Shown here piece after piece: positions 6,679-7,571 of a stretch of DNA of 7,571 bases (positions within the stretch are counted from its first letter, which is position 1; every line of letters starts with the position of its first letter). The stretch is taken from positions 1 to 7,571 of the forward strand of contig JAQWUF010000170.1 of NCBI GenBank assembly GCA_029242295.1, in the 5' to 3' direction. The DNA is from UBA2040 sp002332715 (GTDB lineage: Bacteria; Bacteroidota; Bacteroidia; Flavobacteriales_D; Crocinitomicaceae). Below the pieces are notes generated by a model, which was given only the letters and a program-made list of their open reading frames with translations, had not been told where the DNA came from and made no database searches. Position numbers and translations under genes: made by a program.

Positions 6679-7571
6679 ATGAAAGTACTCATTAAGAACG
6701 CCCAAATCGTCGACAAGTCCTCTCCGCATAACGGAAAGAAAATGGATATTCTTGTTGAAAATGAATTGATTACAAAAATCAGCAAGAAGATTGAGGACAA
6801 AGAAGCGCATCTGATTGAAGGAAAGGATTTGCATGTTAGCATTGGCTGGACAGATTTAAAGGCATCCTTTTGCGATCCTGGAGAAGAACACAAAGAAACG
6901 ATAGAAACAGGATTAGATGCCGCGGCTTTTGGTGGATACACGCATGTTGCCGTACTTCCATCTACAACTCCAGTAGTAGATAGCAAAGCAACTGTCGAAT
7001 ACATGTTGAAACGTGCGGAAGCTCATGCTACTCAAATTCACCCAATTGGCGCTCTTACAAAAGGATTGCAAGGCGAAAGTCTATCTGAAATGTTTGACCT
7101 ATACCAAAATGGAGTTCGCTTGTTTTCAGATGATACGCAAACGGTAAGCGCTGGAATCCTATATCGAGCATTGCTTTACGCTAAAAACTTCGGTGGACGA
7201 GTCATTTGTTTTGCAAGAGACTATTCAATTGCGGGCGGCGGAATGGTAAACGAAGGTTTAGCTTCCGTTCACACTGGACTGAAGGCTGATGCAGACATTG
7301 CTGAAATCATTCAAGTGGAACGAAATATACGTTTGGCGGAATACACAGGTGGAGCTATCCATTTCACTGGACTTTCTACTGCAGAATCCGTTGAATTAAT
7401 TCGAAAAGCGAAGAAAAACAAGTTGGATGTTACGGCTGACGTTCACGTGATGAACTTGTTGTTTACTGAGGAGAACGTTTTTAATTTCGATTCCAACTAC
7501 AAAGTAATGCCTGTTCTACGAACTGAAAAGGATAGGAAAGCACTTTGGAAAGGGTTAACAGATGGAACGAT
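6679..7571 (+). CDS. Dihydroorotase-family protein lacking zinc ligands (probable pseudo-dihydroorotase; partial, runs off the right edge)
   Basis: The ATG at 6679 opens 297 codons to the window edge, starting MKVLIKNAQIVDKSSPHNGK. The order of motifs is that of type I dihydroorotase (PyrC, amidohydrolase superfamily): a small N-terminal beta domain, FSDD (149-152), NEG (191-193), STAESVELI (233-241), NYKVMPVLRTEKDR (273-286) and GLTDGT (292-297). True enzymes close the ring of carbamoyl-aspartate to dihydroorotate with two zinc ions held by an HxH pair and two later His residues. Here the HxH positions in DLKASFCDPG are K61 and S63, and the substrate-binding Arg is C65. The His of the HxED region is F178 (CFARD), and the later His before STAE is G231. 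Catalysis is therefore unlikely. Non-catalytic dihydroorotase homologues serve as scaffolds for aspartate carbamoyltransferase in some bacteria (pseudo-DHO). Whether this one does is unknown. Genome annotation would probably call it dihydroorotase. It lies nine bases after the BatA gene, with no separate promoter visible. Confidence 0.88.
   Translation, partial: MKVLIKNAQIVDKSSPHNGKKMDILVENELITKISKKIEDKEAHLIEGKDLHVSIGWTDLKASFCDPGEEHKETIETGLDAAAFGGYTHVAVLPSTTPVVDSKATVEYMLKRAEAHATQIHPIGALTKGLQGESLSEMFDLYQNGVRLFSDDTQTVSAGILYRALLYAKNFGGRVICFARDYSIAGGGMVNEGLASVHTGLKADADIAEIIQVERNIRLAEYTGGAIHFTGLSTAESVELIRKAKKNKLDVTADVHVMNLLFTEENVFNFDSNYKVMPVLRTEKDRKALWKGLTDGT

Noticed and set aside
2211..6689. Identical first 11 bases (ATGAAAGTACT) at the starts of the first glycosyltransferase and dihydroorotase-like genes
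   Set aside because: Both encode the common start MKVL of a first beta strand; the similarity ends there, so it is most likely coincidence.
6666..7004. A 112-codon open frame on the minus strand opposite the dihydroorotase-like gene
   Set aside because: It lies fully antisense to a gene with clear family motifs, its translation is Ser-rich with no recognisable domain, and it has no promoter pattern; it is a by-product of the codon use of the real gene.
1..7571. Search for tRNA, rRNA, CRISPR repeats, insertion sequences, toxin-antitoxin or defence genes
   Set aside because: All genes are accounted for by envelope or pyrimidine-related families, gaps are under 100 bp, and no direct-repeat arrays, terminal repeats or cloverleaf-like sequences were seen.

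Overview
The window is an AT-rich chromosomal segment that looks like a member of the Bacteroidota, most likely Flavobacteriales. The evidence is the set of protein families (a START-like domain protein, a Bacteroidota-type LptF/LptG permease, a BatA-domain protein followed by a degenerate dihydroorotase). Gene starts lack Shine-Dalgarno sequences, and three gene boundaries carry the Bacteroidota -7 promoter pattern TAnnTTTG. A genus cannot be assigned from sequence alone.

Layout. Positions 1-197 (minus) hold the N-terminal part of a small membrane protein, probably a methyltransferase of the isoprenylcysteine/phospholipid type, running off the left edge. A divergent 83-bp gap follows. Positions 281-670 (+) encode a START-like protein. 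Positions 734-2236 (+) encode an LptF/LptG-type permease of the lipopolysaccharide exporter. Two GT4-type glycosyltransferases follow: 2211-3377, which overlaps the permease gene by 26 bp, and about 3382-4560, which begins 4 bp after the first one's stop, probably with TTG. After a 51-bp gap carrying a perfect 9-bp inverted repeat and a TATCTTTG motif, positions 4612-6669 encode a 685-residue BatA/vWA membrane-anchored protein. Nine bases later a dihydroorotase-family gene starts at 6679 and runs off the right edge.

How the genes fit together. The permease and the two glycosyltransferases form a tightly packed block that fits assembly and export of an envelope glycan or lipopolysaccharide. 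The last two genes form a second unit. The dihydroorotase-like protein has lost the His residues expected to bind zinc at every site visible here, so it is probably a non-catalytic pseudo-dihydroorotase. Its partner is a periplasm-facing vWA protein with no obvious link to pyrimidine synthesis.

There are no RNA genes, mobile elements, CRISPR arrays or convincing intrinsic terminators. Every gap between genes is shorter than 100 bp. I found no clear undescribed defence or mobile system. The most notable points are the degenerate dihydroorotase, the recurring TATCTTTG motifs placed almost directly at start codons, and the inverted repeat before the BatA gene.
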